Origin: Schaalia vaccimaxillae DSM 15804
GTDB taxonomy: Bacteria > Actinomycetota > Actinomycetes > Actinomycetales > Actinomycetaceae
NCBI RefSeq assembly: GCF_000420425.1
Contig: NZ_ATUX01000005.1
Span: 496,001-560,000 of the forward strand
Length of the DNA stretch: 64,000 nucleotides
Reading direction: 5' to 3'
Below are positions 54,104-62,816 of this stretch, piece after piece; position 1 is the stretch's first letter; every line of letters begins with the position of its first letter. The notes under the pieces are model-generated. The model made no database searches. It was not told the origin of the DNA and saw only the letters and a list, made by a program, of their open reading frames with translations. The position numbers were made by a program, and so were the translations under genes.

Positions 54104-55045
54104 ATGGCCAACCCCGTGTTCAACCGCCTCGAAAAAGAGTGGTCACAGACCGCAATCTCGACCGGTCAAACCCCCAACGGTTACCCGACGATGCCCGGCT
54201 ACCAGCCCGGAGCCTCGCCGACGGCAACAGTCGACCCGCGCTACCCGTACCAGACGGCTCAGGCAGGACAGTCCCAAGGTGCAGGGGCTCCCACCTATTC
54301 TGCTGAACAAATGGCGCAATACGAGGCCGCAATGAGCGCTCCGGCAGCCGACGCCGTCGACCGCAGGCAAATGACCTACGATGACGTCATTGTTAAGAGC
54401 GGCATTTCCTTTGGTCTTTTGCTGGTCGGCGCTTTCCTCGGTTGGACAGTCGCAGCCGCCAACCCCGGGCTCGGCATGATGATCGCCCTCGGATCCATCC
54501 TCATTGCTTTCGTATGCGTCCTGGTGGTCTCCTTCTCCAAGACGATCCGGCCAGCCGTCATTCTGACCTACGCAGGCTTCGAAGGATTCGCCCTCGGCGC
54601 CATCTCAGGCGTCACGGAATCCGTCTACCCCGGCATCGTCATCCAAGCGCTCCTGGCGACTGCCGCAGTCTTTGGTGTCACGCTTGCTCTCTTCGCTTCC
54701 GGTAAGGTCCGCAACTCTCCGAAGCTCGCCAAGTTCACCCTCATCGCCCTTGTCGGCATTCTCGTTTACCGAATCCTCGACATGGTTCTATCCATGACGG
54801 GCCTCCTGCAGGGCGGCTTCGACCAAATGACCTTCATGGGTCTGCCGCTCGGACTCATCGTCGGCCTCGTAGCCGTTGTCATTGGGGCCCTGTGCCTCAT
54901 CCAAGACTTCGACCAGGTCAAGGTCGGCGTCCAACAAGGTGCTCCCGCAAAGTACGCGTGGATGTGCGCCTTCGGCATCATGGTCACCGTCGTGTGGCTC
55001 TACCTCGAAATCCTGCGCATCCTGTCCTACCTGCGCAACGACTGA
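54104..55045 (+). CDS. Bax inhibitor-1/YccA family membrane protein
   Basis: A 313-residue protein. Residues 1-90 are a Pro/Gln/Ser-rich cytoplasmic segment; then seven membrane helices with the family feature TYAGFEGFALGAISG in the middle and the C-terminal acidic turn ALCLIQDFDQVKVGV, where Asp residues form the pH-sensing site in bacterial BI-1 proteins. ATG 54104 has AAGGAGA upstream. Role: probable calcium/proton leak channel in the membrane. fkbP follows after 11 bases. Confidence 0.9.
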   Translation: MANPVFNRLEKEWSQTAISTGQTPNGYPTMPGYQPGASPTATVDPRYPYQTAQAGQSQGAGAPTYSAEQMAQYEAAMSAPAADAVDRRQMTYDDVIVKSGISFGLLLVGAFLGWTVAAANPGLGMMIALGSILIAFVCVLVVSFSKTIRPAVILTYAGFEGFALGAISGVTESVYPGIVIQALLATAAVFGVTLALFASGKVRNSPKLAKFTLIALVGILVYRILDMVLSMTGLLQGGFDQMTFMGLPLGLIVGLVAVVIGALCLIQDFDQVKVGVQQGAPAKYAWMCAFGIMVTVVWLYLEILRILSYLRND

Positions 55046-55056
55046 AAGAACTAAAA

Positions 55057-55452
55057 ATGGAAAACATCACCGTCACCGGCGAATTTGGCCGCAAGCCCTC
55101 GCTCGCATTTGAATCCGTACCTTCTGACGAGCTGCTCGTTGAGGTCCTTCACGAGGGCGACGGCCAAGTCGTCGAAGCCGGTGACACCATCCACTGCCAC
55201 TACCTGGGACAGGTCTTCGACGGTGACGTCTTCGACAACTCCTACGATCGTGGCCAGGCCCTGACCTTCCAGATCGGTGTCGGCATGGTCATCCGAGGCT
55301 GGGACGAGGGGCTGCTTGGTCACAAGGTTGGTTCACGCGTCCTGCTGTCGATTCCGTCCGAATACGGTTACGGTGATCGCGGAGTTCCCCAGGCCGGTAT
55401 CGGTGGGGGAGACACTCTGGTCTTCGTCACCGACATCCTAGGCGTCGCCTGA
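55057..55452 (+). CDS. FKBP-type peptidyl-prolyl isomerase
   Basis: A 131-residue single-domain cytoplasmic isomerase (no signal peptide). Active-site pattern: GDTIHCHYLGQVFDGDVFDNSYDRG, then FQIGVGMVIRGWDEGLLGHKVG, IPSEYGYGDRG and DTLVFVTDIL. Catalyses proline cis-trans isomerisation in protein folding. Start ATG 55057 chosen; the longer frame overlaps the preceding gene. Confidence 0.94.
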   Translation: MENITVTGEFGRKPSLAFESVPSDELLVEVLHEGDGQVVEAGDTIHCHYLGQVFDGDVFDNSYDRGQALTFQIGVGMVIRGWDEGLLGHKVGSRVLLSIPSEYGYGDRGVPQAGIGGGDTLVFVTDILGVA

Positions 55453-55468
55453 CCCCACACCTTCCCCT

Positions 55469-55529
55469 CGCGAGGGACGCCCAAAACTCCCGCGAGGGAC
55501 GCACAAAACTCCCGCGAGGGACGCACAAG
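55469..55529 (+). repeat. Three tandem 22-bp units
   Basis: Units at 55469-55490, 55491-55512 and 55513-55529 (last one cut short) share CGCGAGGGACGCMCAAAA plus CTCC. The junction in the first copy forms the palindrome CCCTCGCGAGGG. Located between the converging FKBP and msrA genes. Confidence 0.8.
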
Positions 55530-55570
55530 TTGTTGTGGCCCCAGCCGGATGATGGCCCGCCCGCCCGCTC

Positions 55571-55593
55571 ACCGATTCACCCAGTGAATCGGT
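55571..55593. terminator. Hairpin between FKBP and msrA genes
   Basis: ACCGATTCAC (55571-55580) and GTGAATCGGT (55584-55593), perfect 10-bp stem, 3-base loop. No T-run; acts perhaps as weak bidirectional terminator. The remaining bases of the 200-base gap hold only the tandem repeats. Confidence 0.5.
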
Positions 55594-55652
55594 TCGAAGC
55601 CCGGCCAGGGCTTGCCACCATCTGGCTGGGCCATCTGTCAACGCCGGTGGCG

Positions 55653-56264
55653 TTACACGATGATGGGGCACGGAATACCTGTTCGCGCATGGCACTCGTA
55701 ACCGTTAGGCACCTTGATCAGATATTGCTGGTGATAATCCTCTGCCTGCCAGAAAGGCCCAGCCGCGGACGCATCCTCAATCGAAGTGGTGATCGATCCA
55801 AAGCCGTGCGCAGACACCTCATTCTGATAGGCATCACGCGCTCGGACAGCAACGTCATACTGGTCAGGAGTCGTCGTCCAGATCGCACTGCGATACTGTG
55901 GACCGATGTCATTACCCTGCCCATCAGCCTGGGTCGGATCGTGAATCTCAAAGAACAAGGCAATGAGTTCAGCCGCGCTCGTCCTCGTCGAATCAAAAAC
56001 GACACGAACCGTTTCCGCGTGACCCGTCGTCCTCGTGCATACCAACTCGTACGAGGGTGACGCCACGTCGCCACCCATATAGCCCGTCGCAGTAGCCACC
56101 ACTCCAGGCGCATTCCAGAAAGCCTTCTCAACGCCCCAGAAACAGCCGGCAGCAAAATAGAGGACCTCCTCATGTTCACTCGGTTTGTGACCCAGGGAGG
56201 TTCCCAATAACAGGTGGGTCGACTGACGAATGGGTGACGAAGAAGGAGTCTGGAAGGAAATCAT
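55653..56264 (-). CDS. msrA: Peptide methionine sulfoxide reductase A
   Basis: A 203-residue enzyme repairing methionine-S-sulfoxide. Catalytic Cys41 lies in AAGCFWGVEKAFW; TGYMGGDVASPSYELVC, FFEIHDPTQADGQGNDIGPQYRSAI and EDYHQQYL are intact, and the C-terminal YECHARTGIPCP supplies resolving cysteines. About 30 residues precede the core, without signal peptide character. Faces the AI-2E-like gene divergently. Confidence 0.95.
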   Translation of the reverse strand: MISFQTPSSSPIRQSTHLLLGTSLGHKPSEHEEVLYFAAGCFWGVEKAFWNAPGVVATATGYMGGDVASPSYELVCTRTTGHAETVRVVFDSTRTSAAELIALFFEIHDPTQADGQGNDIGPQYRSAIWTTTPDQYDVAVRARDAYQNEVSAHGFGSITTSIEDASAAGPFWQAEDYHQQYLIKVPNGYECHARTGIPCPIIV

Positions 56265-56380
56265 GACGCCATTGGAACACAGACGCAGCCCCCTCGCGCG
56301 CCGGCAGTCTCACTCAAAGCGTTGAGCGGGTGCCCGAAGCGACCGCTACGCTAGAACCGCAGTCAATAATGGAGGAACCC

Positions 56381-57865
56381 ATGAGCTCTGAGAGCACGCG
56401 CATGAAGTGGAGCTTCGCAGAATTATTTGAGCGCATCACCACGCAGGTCGTCGATAAACCCGACGAGAAGTACAACGACACCATGCCCTTCGGCCCCGGA
56501 GACTCCCTCAAATCAGACCGCGATGCCGCCGAGGCCGTGCCATGGAGTATTCGAGTGGGCGCAGCAATCTCCTGGCGTGCCATTATCGTTGCTGTTGCTG
56601 CAGCAGGATTGCTTTGGCTAGGCACTCAGCTGACGATCATCATTATGCCGCTGGCCATCGCGCTTCTTTTGGCTGTTCTGCTTGAGCCCTTCGTCGGTTG
56701 GCTGGTCAAGAAATTGCGGTTTTCTCCCACGCTTGCGGCCGCCGCAGGTTTGATCGTCCTCCTCGTCATTATTGTCACGGCGCTGTCTCAGGCGGGTAAT
56801 GAAATTATCCAGCAACTTCCGCGACTCTTCACCAAGGCATCAGCTGGAGTCGGTGCGATTACTGAATGGATGGAAAAGGGCCCTCTCAAACTTGACGCCT
56901 CCTACATTGGTGAAGGGCTGAAGACTGTTCAGAACGAAATCACTTTGTGGGCTCAAAAGAACAGCGACCAGCTCGCGACGGGAGCTTTGTCTGTTACCTC
57001 ATCGGTTGTCACACTTGTCTCGAGTACGTTGGTGATGTTCTTCTGCCTCTTCTTTTTCCTCCGGGAGGGGCGGAGAATCTGGCTGTGGGTTGTTCGGCTT
57101 TTCCCGGCACCTGCCCGAGTGCCTCTTCACGAGTCTGCTATCCGAGGCTGGGTGACGCTGGGCTCGTATGTTCGCACCCAAATTCAAGTAGCGGCTATCG
57201 ATGCGGTAGGCATCGGCTTAGGTGCCTTCTTCCTAGGGGTGCCGATGGTGCTGCCCATCGCGGTCGTTGTGTTCTTCGCGTCCTTCGTACCGATCGTCGG
57301 TGCTCTCGTGTCGGGTGCGATCGCGGTTTTCGTGGCGCTGGTAGACCAGGGGCTGACCGCAGGCATCATCATGCTGGTGATCATCCTGGTCGTTCAACAG
57401 ATCGAATCGAATCTTCTTCAGCCATTGCTGATGTCCAATGCCGTATCGTTGCACCCGATGGCAGTCTTGTTGGTTGTGACTGCTGCTGGTTCAATCGCTG
57501 GTATTCCTGGTGCCATTTTCGGTGTGCCGATTGCGGCTTTCATTAACGCCACATTCCTCTACTTGCACGGATACGATTCGATGCCTGAGCTGCAAACCAA
57601 ACAGGATCGCGCTGGCGGCCCTCCCGGGATGCTTGAGGAAATGGTGTCCGCTTCCTACGGTTCGGCTTCGCGCGTTTCCTCAGCCGTCGATCCGGTAGCC
57701 AGCCAGGGCGGTGACGAGTTACCTGCAGGTACGCCGACCGGCCTCGACATTGGTGCCCAAGCAGACGAGGACGAGGACGACGCTGACGCGTCCCGAACCG
57801 AGGGCACGGAAAACGGGGACAGTGCCAATGGCACAGCCCCCGCTGAATCCGAGTCGCGTGACTAG
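56381..57865 (+). CDS. AI-2E family transporter (PerM/YdiK-like)
   Basis: A 494-residue membrane protein. About 75 N-terminal cytoplasmic residues, then eight helices with the family pattern (WLGTQLTIIIMPLAIALLLAVLLEP, ... VLPIAVVVFFASFVPIVGALVSG and QQIESNLLQPLLM). A hydrophilic acidic tail of about 90 residues ends the protein. ATG 56381 follows GGAGGA. The family was named for autoinducer-2 export, but most members have unknown substrates. Ends eight bases from the converging greA. Confidence 0.87.
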   Translation: MSSESTRMKWSFAELFERITTQVVDKPDEKYNDTMPFGPGDSLKSDRDAAEAVPWSIRVGAAISWRAIIVAVAAAGLLWLGTQLTIIIMPLAIALLLAVLLEPFVGWLVKKLRFSPTLAAAAGLIVLLVIIVTALSQAGNEIIQQLPRLFTKASAGVGAITEWMEKGPLKLDASYIGEGLKTVQNEITLWAQKNSDQLATGALSVTSSVVTLVSSTLVMFFCLFFFLREGRRIWLWVVRLFPAPARVPLHESAIRGWVTLGSYVRTQIQVAAIDAVGIGLGAFFLGVPMVLPIAVVVFFASFVPIVGALVSGAIAVFVALVDQGLTAGIIMLVIILVVQQIESNLLQPLLMSNAVSLHPMAVLLVVTAAGSIAGIPGAIFGVPIAAFINATFLYLHGYDSMPELQTKQDRAGGPPGMLEEMVSASYGSASRVSSAVDPVASQGGDELPAGTPTGLDIGAQADEDEDDADASRTEGTENGDSANGTAPAESESRD

Positions 57866-57872
57866 AGAATAG

Positions 57873-58352
57873 TTAACCTGCGAAAGGCTTGGCTTCGATG
57901 ATTTCGACTTCAATATCGCGGCCGTTGGGAGCCTCATAGGTCAGCTTGTCACCGACTTTGTGGCCGGTGACCGCTGCTCCCAGCGGCGCTGCGGTTGAGA
58001 ACACTTGGATGCCGAGGTCACCGCCGGCGTCGCGCGAGCCCAGAAGGAACTTTTGTTCGCGCCCGGCAACCAGAGCGGTAACAACCATTCCTGGTTCCAC
58101 GATCCCGTCGTCGGCGGGGGTTTCGCCGATCTGGGCGTGAGCAAGCATTTCTTGGAGCGCCTGGATGCGGGTTTCGTTCATGGACTGTTCATTGCGTGCA
58201 GCGTGGTAGCCGCCGTTTTCTCGCAGGTCGCCTTCTTGGCGTGCGTTGTCGATAAGACGGGCGATTTCAGGCCGCTTGACCTCGACTCGCTCAGTTAGCT
58301 CGTCATTGAGCAGGTCGTACTGGGCCTGAGTCAGCCATTGGGTATCAGCCAT
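57873..58352 (-). CDS. greA: Transcription elongation factor GreA
   Basis: A 159-residue factor that rescues backtracked RNA polymerase by stimulating transcript cleavage. N-terminal coiled coil with the acidic tip (DNARQEGDLRENGGYHAARNEQ), then the FKBP-like C-terminal domain (GDLGIQVFSTAAPLGAAV). ATG 58352 has GGAGGAAA upstream. A hairpin with T-rich tail lies in its leader. Confidence 0.96.
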   Translation of the reverse strand: MADTQWLTQAQYDLLNDELTERVEVKRPEIARLIDNARQEGDLRENGGYHAARNEQSMNETRIQALQEMLAHAQIGETPADDGIVEPGMVVTALVAGREQKFLLGSRDAGGDLGIQVFSTAAPLGAAVTGHKVGDKLTYEAPNGRDIEVEIIEAKPFAG

Positions 58353-58373
58353 CGGTTTCCTCCAAAATTAAGG

Positions 58374-58396
58374 GCCGGCACCGAGGCGGTGCCGGC
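58374..58396 (-). terminator. Hairpin with T-rich tail in the greA leader
   Basis: On the reverse strand GCCGGCACC pairs with GGTGCCGGC over a 5-base loop, followed by CCTTAATTTTGG and then the greA ribosome-binding site. It is downstream of the hemolysin III gene and 21 bases before greA. A TGC-TACACT extended -10 lies upstream (about 58415-58425). It may end the hemolysin transcript or attenuate greA. Confidence 0.6.
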
Positions 58397-58510
58397 GTGA
58401 ATACCCGATGAGTGTAGCAATATCCGTCTAATTCGCTGGATGCGTCATCGCACGTTGGTATTTGGTGGATGCGTCCTAGCGCATCGGTGATGGTGCGAGT
58501 GAAGCAGTTG

Positions 58511-59188
58511 TTACAGCACCGCCATATACACGGCGACGCAGTGACATGCCCACGCGGCCACGGTAAAGGCGTGGAAGATTTCATGGAAGCCGAACCATGT
58601 TGGCCACGGGTTGGGTTTCTTGGTGCCGTAGACGACCGCGCCGATGGTGTAGAGGATTCCGCCGGCGACAATTAGCCAAATTACTGCGGGTCCTCCGGCT
58701 GCCCAGAGCTGGGGGAGGAATCCGACAGCTACCCATCCGAGTGCGACGTACACCAGGGTAGTGAGCCACCGTGGGGCCGTGGGCCAGAAGAGGTTGAGCA
58801 GGATGCCGATCAGCGCGCCCGTCCAAACGATTGACAAGATGAGTGTGGCGGTGGGTTTGTCGAGTAGGGCGATTGACAGTGGAGTGTAGGTGCCTGCAAT
58901 GAGGAGGAAGATGTTTGAGTGATCGAGGCGTTTGAAAATGGTTTCCCACTTGGGTGCCCAGTAGAACAGGTGGTAGGCGGCCGAGACTCCAAAGAGGATG
59001 AGTGATGAAGCTAGGTAAACGGCCGAGGCCCACTTTGTCGCAGGTTCCGGGGCGAGGCACACCAAGACGATGGATGCGATCAGGGACAGGGGAGCCGCAA
59101 TGAGGTGTAGCCATCCGCGAAGGTGAGGTTTGATGGCGACCAGTTGATCTGGTACCCAGCTGGTCGGTTTGATCGAAGCGATCTTCAT
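58511..59188 (-). CDS. Hemolysin III / YqfA family membrane protein (PAQR-type)
   Basis: A 225-residue seven-helix protein. Conserved polar residues of the family are present: GVSAAYHLFYW (His), RLDHSNIFLLIAGTYTPL (Asp-His), and the end FGFHEIFHAFTVAAWACHCVAV with the metal-binding His cluster. PAQR-like enzymes probably hydrolyse membrane lipids. Divergent from the cis-prenyltransferase gene, a pairing also found in mycobacteria. Confidence 0.9.
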   Translation of the reverse strand: MKIASIKPTSWVPDQLVAIKPHLRGWLHLIAAPLSLIASIVLVCLAPEPATKWASAVYLASSLILFGVSAAYHLFYWAPKWETIFKRLDHSNIFLLIAGTYTPLSIALLDKPTATLILSIVWTGALIGILLNLFWPTAPRWLTTLVYVALGWVAVGFLPQLWAAGGPAVIWLIVAGGILYTIGAVVYGTKKPNPWPTWFGFHEIFHAFTVAAWACHCVAVYMAVL

Positions 59189-59221
59189 GGTGCCCCTTCA
59201 ATGCTGGTGTTTGAACTCCCG

Positions 59222-59256
59222 AACCTACGATAGCGTAAGTTACTGCATCGTAGGTT
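59222..59256. promoter_or_regulatory. 35-bp dyad in the hemolysin III/prenyltransferase gap
   Basis: AACCTACGAT (59222-59231) and ATCGTAGGTT (59247-59256) are perfect 10-bp arms; the centre GTAA-G-TTAC (59235-59243) adds inner symmetry. A further half-site ATAACCT (59264-59270) pairs with AGGTTAT (59252-59258). It lies 34 bases before the hemolysin III start. Looks like a strong TetR-type operator. The rest of the 210-base gap shows nothing else. Confidence 0.55.
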
Positions 59257-59398
59257 ATCTCTCATAACCTGAACACGCCAGAAATAAAATAACTCAGATG
59301 CGGGTGTAACACCCGCCCTAAAACTTTCCATTCTCGTTGGCTCAGCTCAAGAAGCATGTCAAAATGGCCGCGTCGGAACTGCCAGATGGAGGACTCAC

Positions 59399-60160
59399 AT
59401 GCCCCAGTGGAATTTGCTGTACGACCTTTATGAACGCCGACTGCGCACAGAACTCAACGACGCAGCAATCCCAGCCCACATCGGTGTGATCCTCGACGGC
59501 AACAGGCGCTGGGCCAAATCCATTGGAACAACAGCTTCTGACGGACACCGCGCTGGCGCAGGGAAAATCTCGGAGTTCCTCGAATGGGCCCAAGACGCAG
59601 GCGTCTCCATCGTCACCCTCTGGCTCCTATCTACCGACAACCTCTCGCGAACGGCTCAAGAACTCAAAGAACTCCTCGGCATTATTTGTGAAGCCGTCGA
59701 ACTCTTGGCCAACCAGCAGAAATGGCGGCTCAAAATCGTCGGCGACCTCAACCTGCTACCCGAAGACACCGCGAAACGCTTACTGACTGCTATTGACAAT
59801 ACCCGAGACATACAAGGTATGACAGTCAACATTGCCGTTGGCTACGGCGGCCGCCACGAAATTACCGAGGCCGTACGCGGTGTCATTCAAGACGCCGCGG
59901 CAGCAGGAACCAGCCTGGAAGAACTTGCCTCATCCCTGTCAGATGCCGACATCACAGCGCACCTGTACACCAAAGACCAACCCGACCCCGACCTCGTCAT
60001 TAGAACATCGGGAGAACAGCGACTCTCTGGCTTCATGCTCTGGCAATCAGTCCACTCCGAGTACTACTTCTGCGAGGTCTACTGGCCCGACTTCCGACGC
60101 GTCGATTTCCTGCGAGCCCTACGCTCATACGCACAAAGGGAGCGACGCCTCGGAAAGTAG
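59399..60160 (+). CDS. uppS: Cis-prenyltransferase (isoprenyl diphosphate synthase, UppS family)
   Basis: A 253-residue Z-prenyl transferase. Catalytic Asp33 lies in ILDGNRRWAK, and other motifs are LWLLSTDNLSR, VNIAVGYGGRHEIT, DPDLVIRTSGEQRLSGFMLWQS and SEYYFCEVYWPDF. It makes polyprenyl diphosphate used as lipid carrier for cell-wall and polysaccharide synthesis. Neighbouring hemolysin III recalls the mycobacterial short-chain Z-FPP synthase locus, so product length may be short (C15) instead of C55. Confidence 0.93.
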   Translation: MPQWNLLYDLYERRLRTELNDAAIPAHIGVILDGNRRWAKSIGTTASDGHRAGAGKISEFLEWAQDAGVSIVTLWLLSTDNLSRTAQELKELLGIICEAVELLANQQKWRLKIVGDLNLLPEDTAKRLLTAIDNTRDIQGMTVNIAVGYGGRHEITEAVRGVIQDAAAAGTSLEELASSLSDADITAHLYTKDQPDPDLVIRTSGEQRLSGFMLWQSVHSEYYFCEVYWPDFRRVDFLRALRSYAQRERRLGK

Positions 60161-60203
60161 ATTGCTGCACAGCGGAGCTCACTGAGGGTAGTCGGAAAAA
60201 GAA

Positions 60204-60231
60204 GGGCTGGTCACATACTTGCGACCAGCCC
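60204..60231. terminator. Bidirectional intrinsic terminator
   Basis: GGGCTGGTC (60204-60212) and GACCAGCCC (60223-60231) with a 10-base loop, flanked by an A-run (GGAAAAAGAA) and a T-rich tail (AACTTTCTT), between converging uppS and the PfkB kinase gene. Confidence 0.85.
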
Positions 60232-60247
60232 AACTTTCTTCAAACGC

Positions 60248-61186
60248 TCAGTCCTCTAATTCGTGTGCCCACGGAGGATTAGCGCCAGCCCGCGACACCG
60301 TCACATCAGACACTGCGCTGGCCCTGGCCAAAATCGAACGCAGGTCGCCCTCGTCAATATCTTTGAGCGATTCCTTGCCGGCCGCACCACGAATCCCCAA
60401 GCCCCAGAGCGCATCCAAAATGCCGCCCATGAAGGAATCTCCGGCGCCGATGGTGTCCACCACCTTGACCTTCTTGGGTGCGTGCTCGACGCGGATGCCG
60501 CTGCGGGTGACAGCCAACCCGCCTTCTTTGCCGCGGGTCACAATAATGACTGAGGGGCCAAGACCCAGCCAACGGTCAATCGTGGCCTCCAAATCCTGCG
60601 AACCCGTCAACCACTCCAGGTCCTCATCGGAAACCTTCACCAGATCCGCCACAGCAACAAACTCTTCCACCAAAGGCAGAGCCTTTTCAGGGGTTCCCAT
60701 AATCGCCGGACGCGCATTTGGGTCGAAAGCAATCACCGCATGATCGCGTGCCTTTTTCAATGTCTCAAGGACCACGCCTGCACCTGGCTGCTGAGCTGCA
60801 GAAATTGAGCCAGCCTCGATGATCTCTGCCTTATCCGAAATCTTCATCGGAGCCGTCGGATCCCACACGAAATCAAAGGTGTACGTCGCCGCACCCTTCT
60901 CATCGAGCTCGGCCATCGCAGTCGTCGTGCGATCCGCACCCTTGGATTCTGGGGTGATAAACACTTTGGATGCCTGGTAGTGCTCTTCAACCTGGCGGCC
61001 GTAATCGTCGTCGCCGTACCACGTTTGGAAAGCAACTGGACGACCGAGGCGCCCCAAAGTCATTGCCACATTAGCCGGTGATCCACCGGGGTGGCCCACC
61101 GCTTGTTCGGGGTGGCCAGCGGGGAATGCCAAGTCGATGAGGGCTTCACCGATGGTGAGGATATGAGGTTCGGTGGTGAGGTCCAT
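60248..61186 (-). CDS. PfkB-family carbohydrate kinase (fructokinase-like)
   Basis: A 312-residue kinase. Substrate motif GHPGGSPANVAMTLGRLG and the PfkB signature DTIGAGDSFMGGIL with catalytic Asp250 are clear; FDPNARPAIM is typical of fructokinases. ATG 61186 has GGAAAGAAG upstream; a longer frame runs into xseB. It phosphorylates a furanose such as fructose, with ATP. No transport or other sugar gene is next to it. Confidence 0.9.
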   Translation of the reverse strand: MDLTTEPHILTIGEALIDLAFPAGHPEQAVGHPGGSPANVAMTLGRLGRPVAFQTWYGDDDYGRQVEEHYQASKVFITPESKGADRTTTAMAELDEKGAATYTFDFVWDPTAPMKISDKAEIIEAGSISAAQQPGAGVVLETLKKARDHAVIAFDPNARPAIMGTPEKALPLVEEFVAVADLVKVSDEDLEWLTGSQDLEATIDRWLGLGPSVIIVTRGKEGGLAVTRSGIRVEHAPKKVKVVDTIGAGDSFMGGILDALWGLGIRGAAGKESLKDIDEGDLRSILARASAVSDVTVSRAGANPPWAHELED

Positions 61187-61239
61187 GAGTCTTCTTTCCG
61201 TTTGCCGTGCCTGAGCACGCACGTGATTCGACAGCCAGT

Positions 61240-61470
61240 CTAGTCGTGGCTGGGAGCTTCCGCGGCGGTTGCGCGTTCCAAACGGTCCTGCGCTTCCGAA
61301 AGGATCGTTCGGCAACGCAGTGCCAACGCTTCGCCTCGTTCCCACAAAGCCAAAGTGTCTTCTAAAGGAGCTTGGCCGCCCTCGAGTTGGCGCACAATTG
61401 CCACCAGCTCATCGCGCGCCTGCTCGTATGCCAGCGAGCTAACCTCAGGAAAATCATTGGTGTCGGTCAT
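61240..61470 (-). CDS. xseB: Exodeoxyribonuclease VII small subunit
   Basis: A 76-residue helical subunit: SLAYEQARDELVAIVRQLEGGQAPLEDTLALWERGEALA is the full family pattern. Several copies bind one XseA. Its start overlaps the xseA stop by four bases. Confidence 0.96.
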   Translation of the reverse strand: MTDTNDFPEVSSLAYEQARDELVAIVRQLEGGQAPLEDTLALWERGEALALRCRTILSEAQDRLERATAAEAPSHD

Positions 61471-62759
61471 GGGTTGTCTCCTTGAGAATCTTGTGTCGGG
61501 GAAGCGGGTGTAGTTCCGAAAACCTGGGCGACCATGCGCCCTCGCGCCAAAATGCCTTCGAGCAGATCACCCTTCTTAATATCAGCCGCGTCGCGCACAA
61601 CCTGGCCGTTAGGGAGCTTGAGCAGCGTGTACCCGCGGTCAAGAGTCGCCTGCGGCGACAACGCCGTCAACGTCGCTTGGGCCTGGCCCAATTCGTGCTT
61701 CCGAGCAGCGAGGTTTCGTTCAAACAGATGGCGCAGCGTTGTCACCTGCTTGTCGAGGGCGGCCTTATGTCCGTCCAGGACGGCGGTGGGGGAAGCCAGA
61801 ACTGGGCTTGAGGTCAGAGTTGTGATCCTCTGGCTTTCAGTTGCCAGTCTTGTCGCTACAGCATTACGGATGCGGTTTGTCGCCTGTTCAATACCGTCAA
61901 GCTCACGGGCGCGGTCAGGGACAATACGGCGCGCCGCGTCGGTAGGCGTAGAAGCCCGATAGTCGGCAACGAGGTCCAGTAGAGGAGAGTCGCCCTCGTG
62001 TCCGATCGCCGAAACCACCGGTGTCTTGGCCGCGGCAGCTGCGCGGACCATCACCTCGTCGGAGAAGGGGAGGAGGTCCTCAACTGCGCCGCCGCCTCGT
62101 GCAATGACGATGACGTCAATATCTTCAATGGCATCGAGTTCGGCAAGCGCCTGGGTTACCTCGCGCACGCAGTTGGTCCCTTGAACGGCGACCTCTCGGA
62201 TCTCGAACTTGGCGGACGGCCACCGGTCAGTGGCGCTCACAACGACATCATCTTTGGCTTTCGCGTTGCGCCCGCAGATGAGGCCGATGCGCCGTGGCAG
62301 GAAAGGCAAGGGCTTCTTGAAGTCTTCATTGAACAAACCTTCGGCGGCGAGGCGCCGGCGCAACTCTTCGATACGGGCGAGCAAATCCCCCAGACCTTGA
62401 AGATGGAGTTCCGCTGCCTGAAGGTTGAGGGACCCGGAGCGTTCCCAAAACACTGGCTTGACCCGAGTGACAACGCGGGAGCCTTCTTCCAAAGCTGGAC
62501 CAGCGGCTTCGATAACCCCCGCCCAGGCGGTGACCGTCATCGAGGTGTCGGTTTCAAGGTCGCGCAGTTTCAGGAACTGCATCTTGGCGCCGGGGCGGAT
62601 CTTGTATTCGATGACTTGGCCTTCGACCCACAGGGGTGACATGCGGTCGACGTAGATCTTGATGTTCTCAGTGAGGCGCCGCAGTGGCCAGGGGTTATCC
62701 CTGGTGGTGTCGGCCGCTTTAGCGGCCGGTGGAGTCTGTGGAGCGTCGGGGGTAGGCAC
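61467..62759 (-). CDS. xseA: Exodeoxyribonuclease VII large subunit
   Basis: About 430 residues from GTG 62759. N-terminal OB fold (NIKIYVDRMSPLWVEGQVIEYK) then the catalytic part with PFLPRRIGLICGRNAKAKDDV, VIVIARGGGAVEDLLPFSDE, VVSAIGHEGDSPLLDLVADYRASTPTDAA, and a long helical tail. The frame stays open to 62894, but the extra residues run through direct repeats and do not fit the family; CATATT sits just before 62759, so a leaderless transcript is possible. Degrades single-stranded DNA to oligonucleotides. Confidence 0.94.
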   Translation of the reverse strand: MPTPDAPQTPPAAKAADTTRDNPWPLRRLTENIKIYVDRMSPLWVEGQVIEYKIRPGAKMQFLKLRDLETDTSMTVTAWAGVIEAAGPALEEGSRVVTRVKPVFWERSGSLNLQAAELHLQGLGDLLARIEELRRRLAAEGLFNEDFKKPLPFLPRRIGLICGRNAKAKDDVVVSATDRWPSAKFEIREVAVQGTNCVREVTQALAELDAIEDIDVIVIARGGGAVEDLLPFSDEVMVRAAAAAKTPVVSAIGHEGDSPLLDLVADYRASTPTDAARRIVPDRARELDGIEQATNRIRNAVATRLATESQRITTLTSSPVLASPTAVLDGHKAALDKQVTTLRHLFERNLAARKHELGQAQATLTALSPQATLDRGYTLLKLPNGQVVRDAADIKKGDLLEGILARGRMVAQVFGTTPASPTQDSQGDNP

Positions 62760-62816
62760 CCGATCAATATGCCACAGTCTGGTCACGGCGTGCTTCCGCC
62801 GCGCGCCTTGGCTTCG

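Noticed and set aside
55469-55529. Possible small CRISPR array
   Set aside because: Units are directly tandem without spacers and no cas gene is present.
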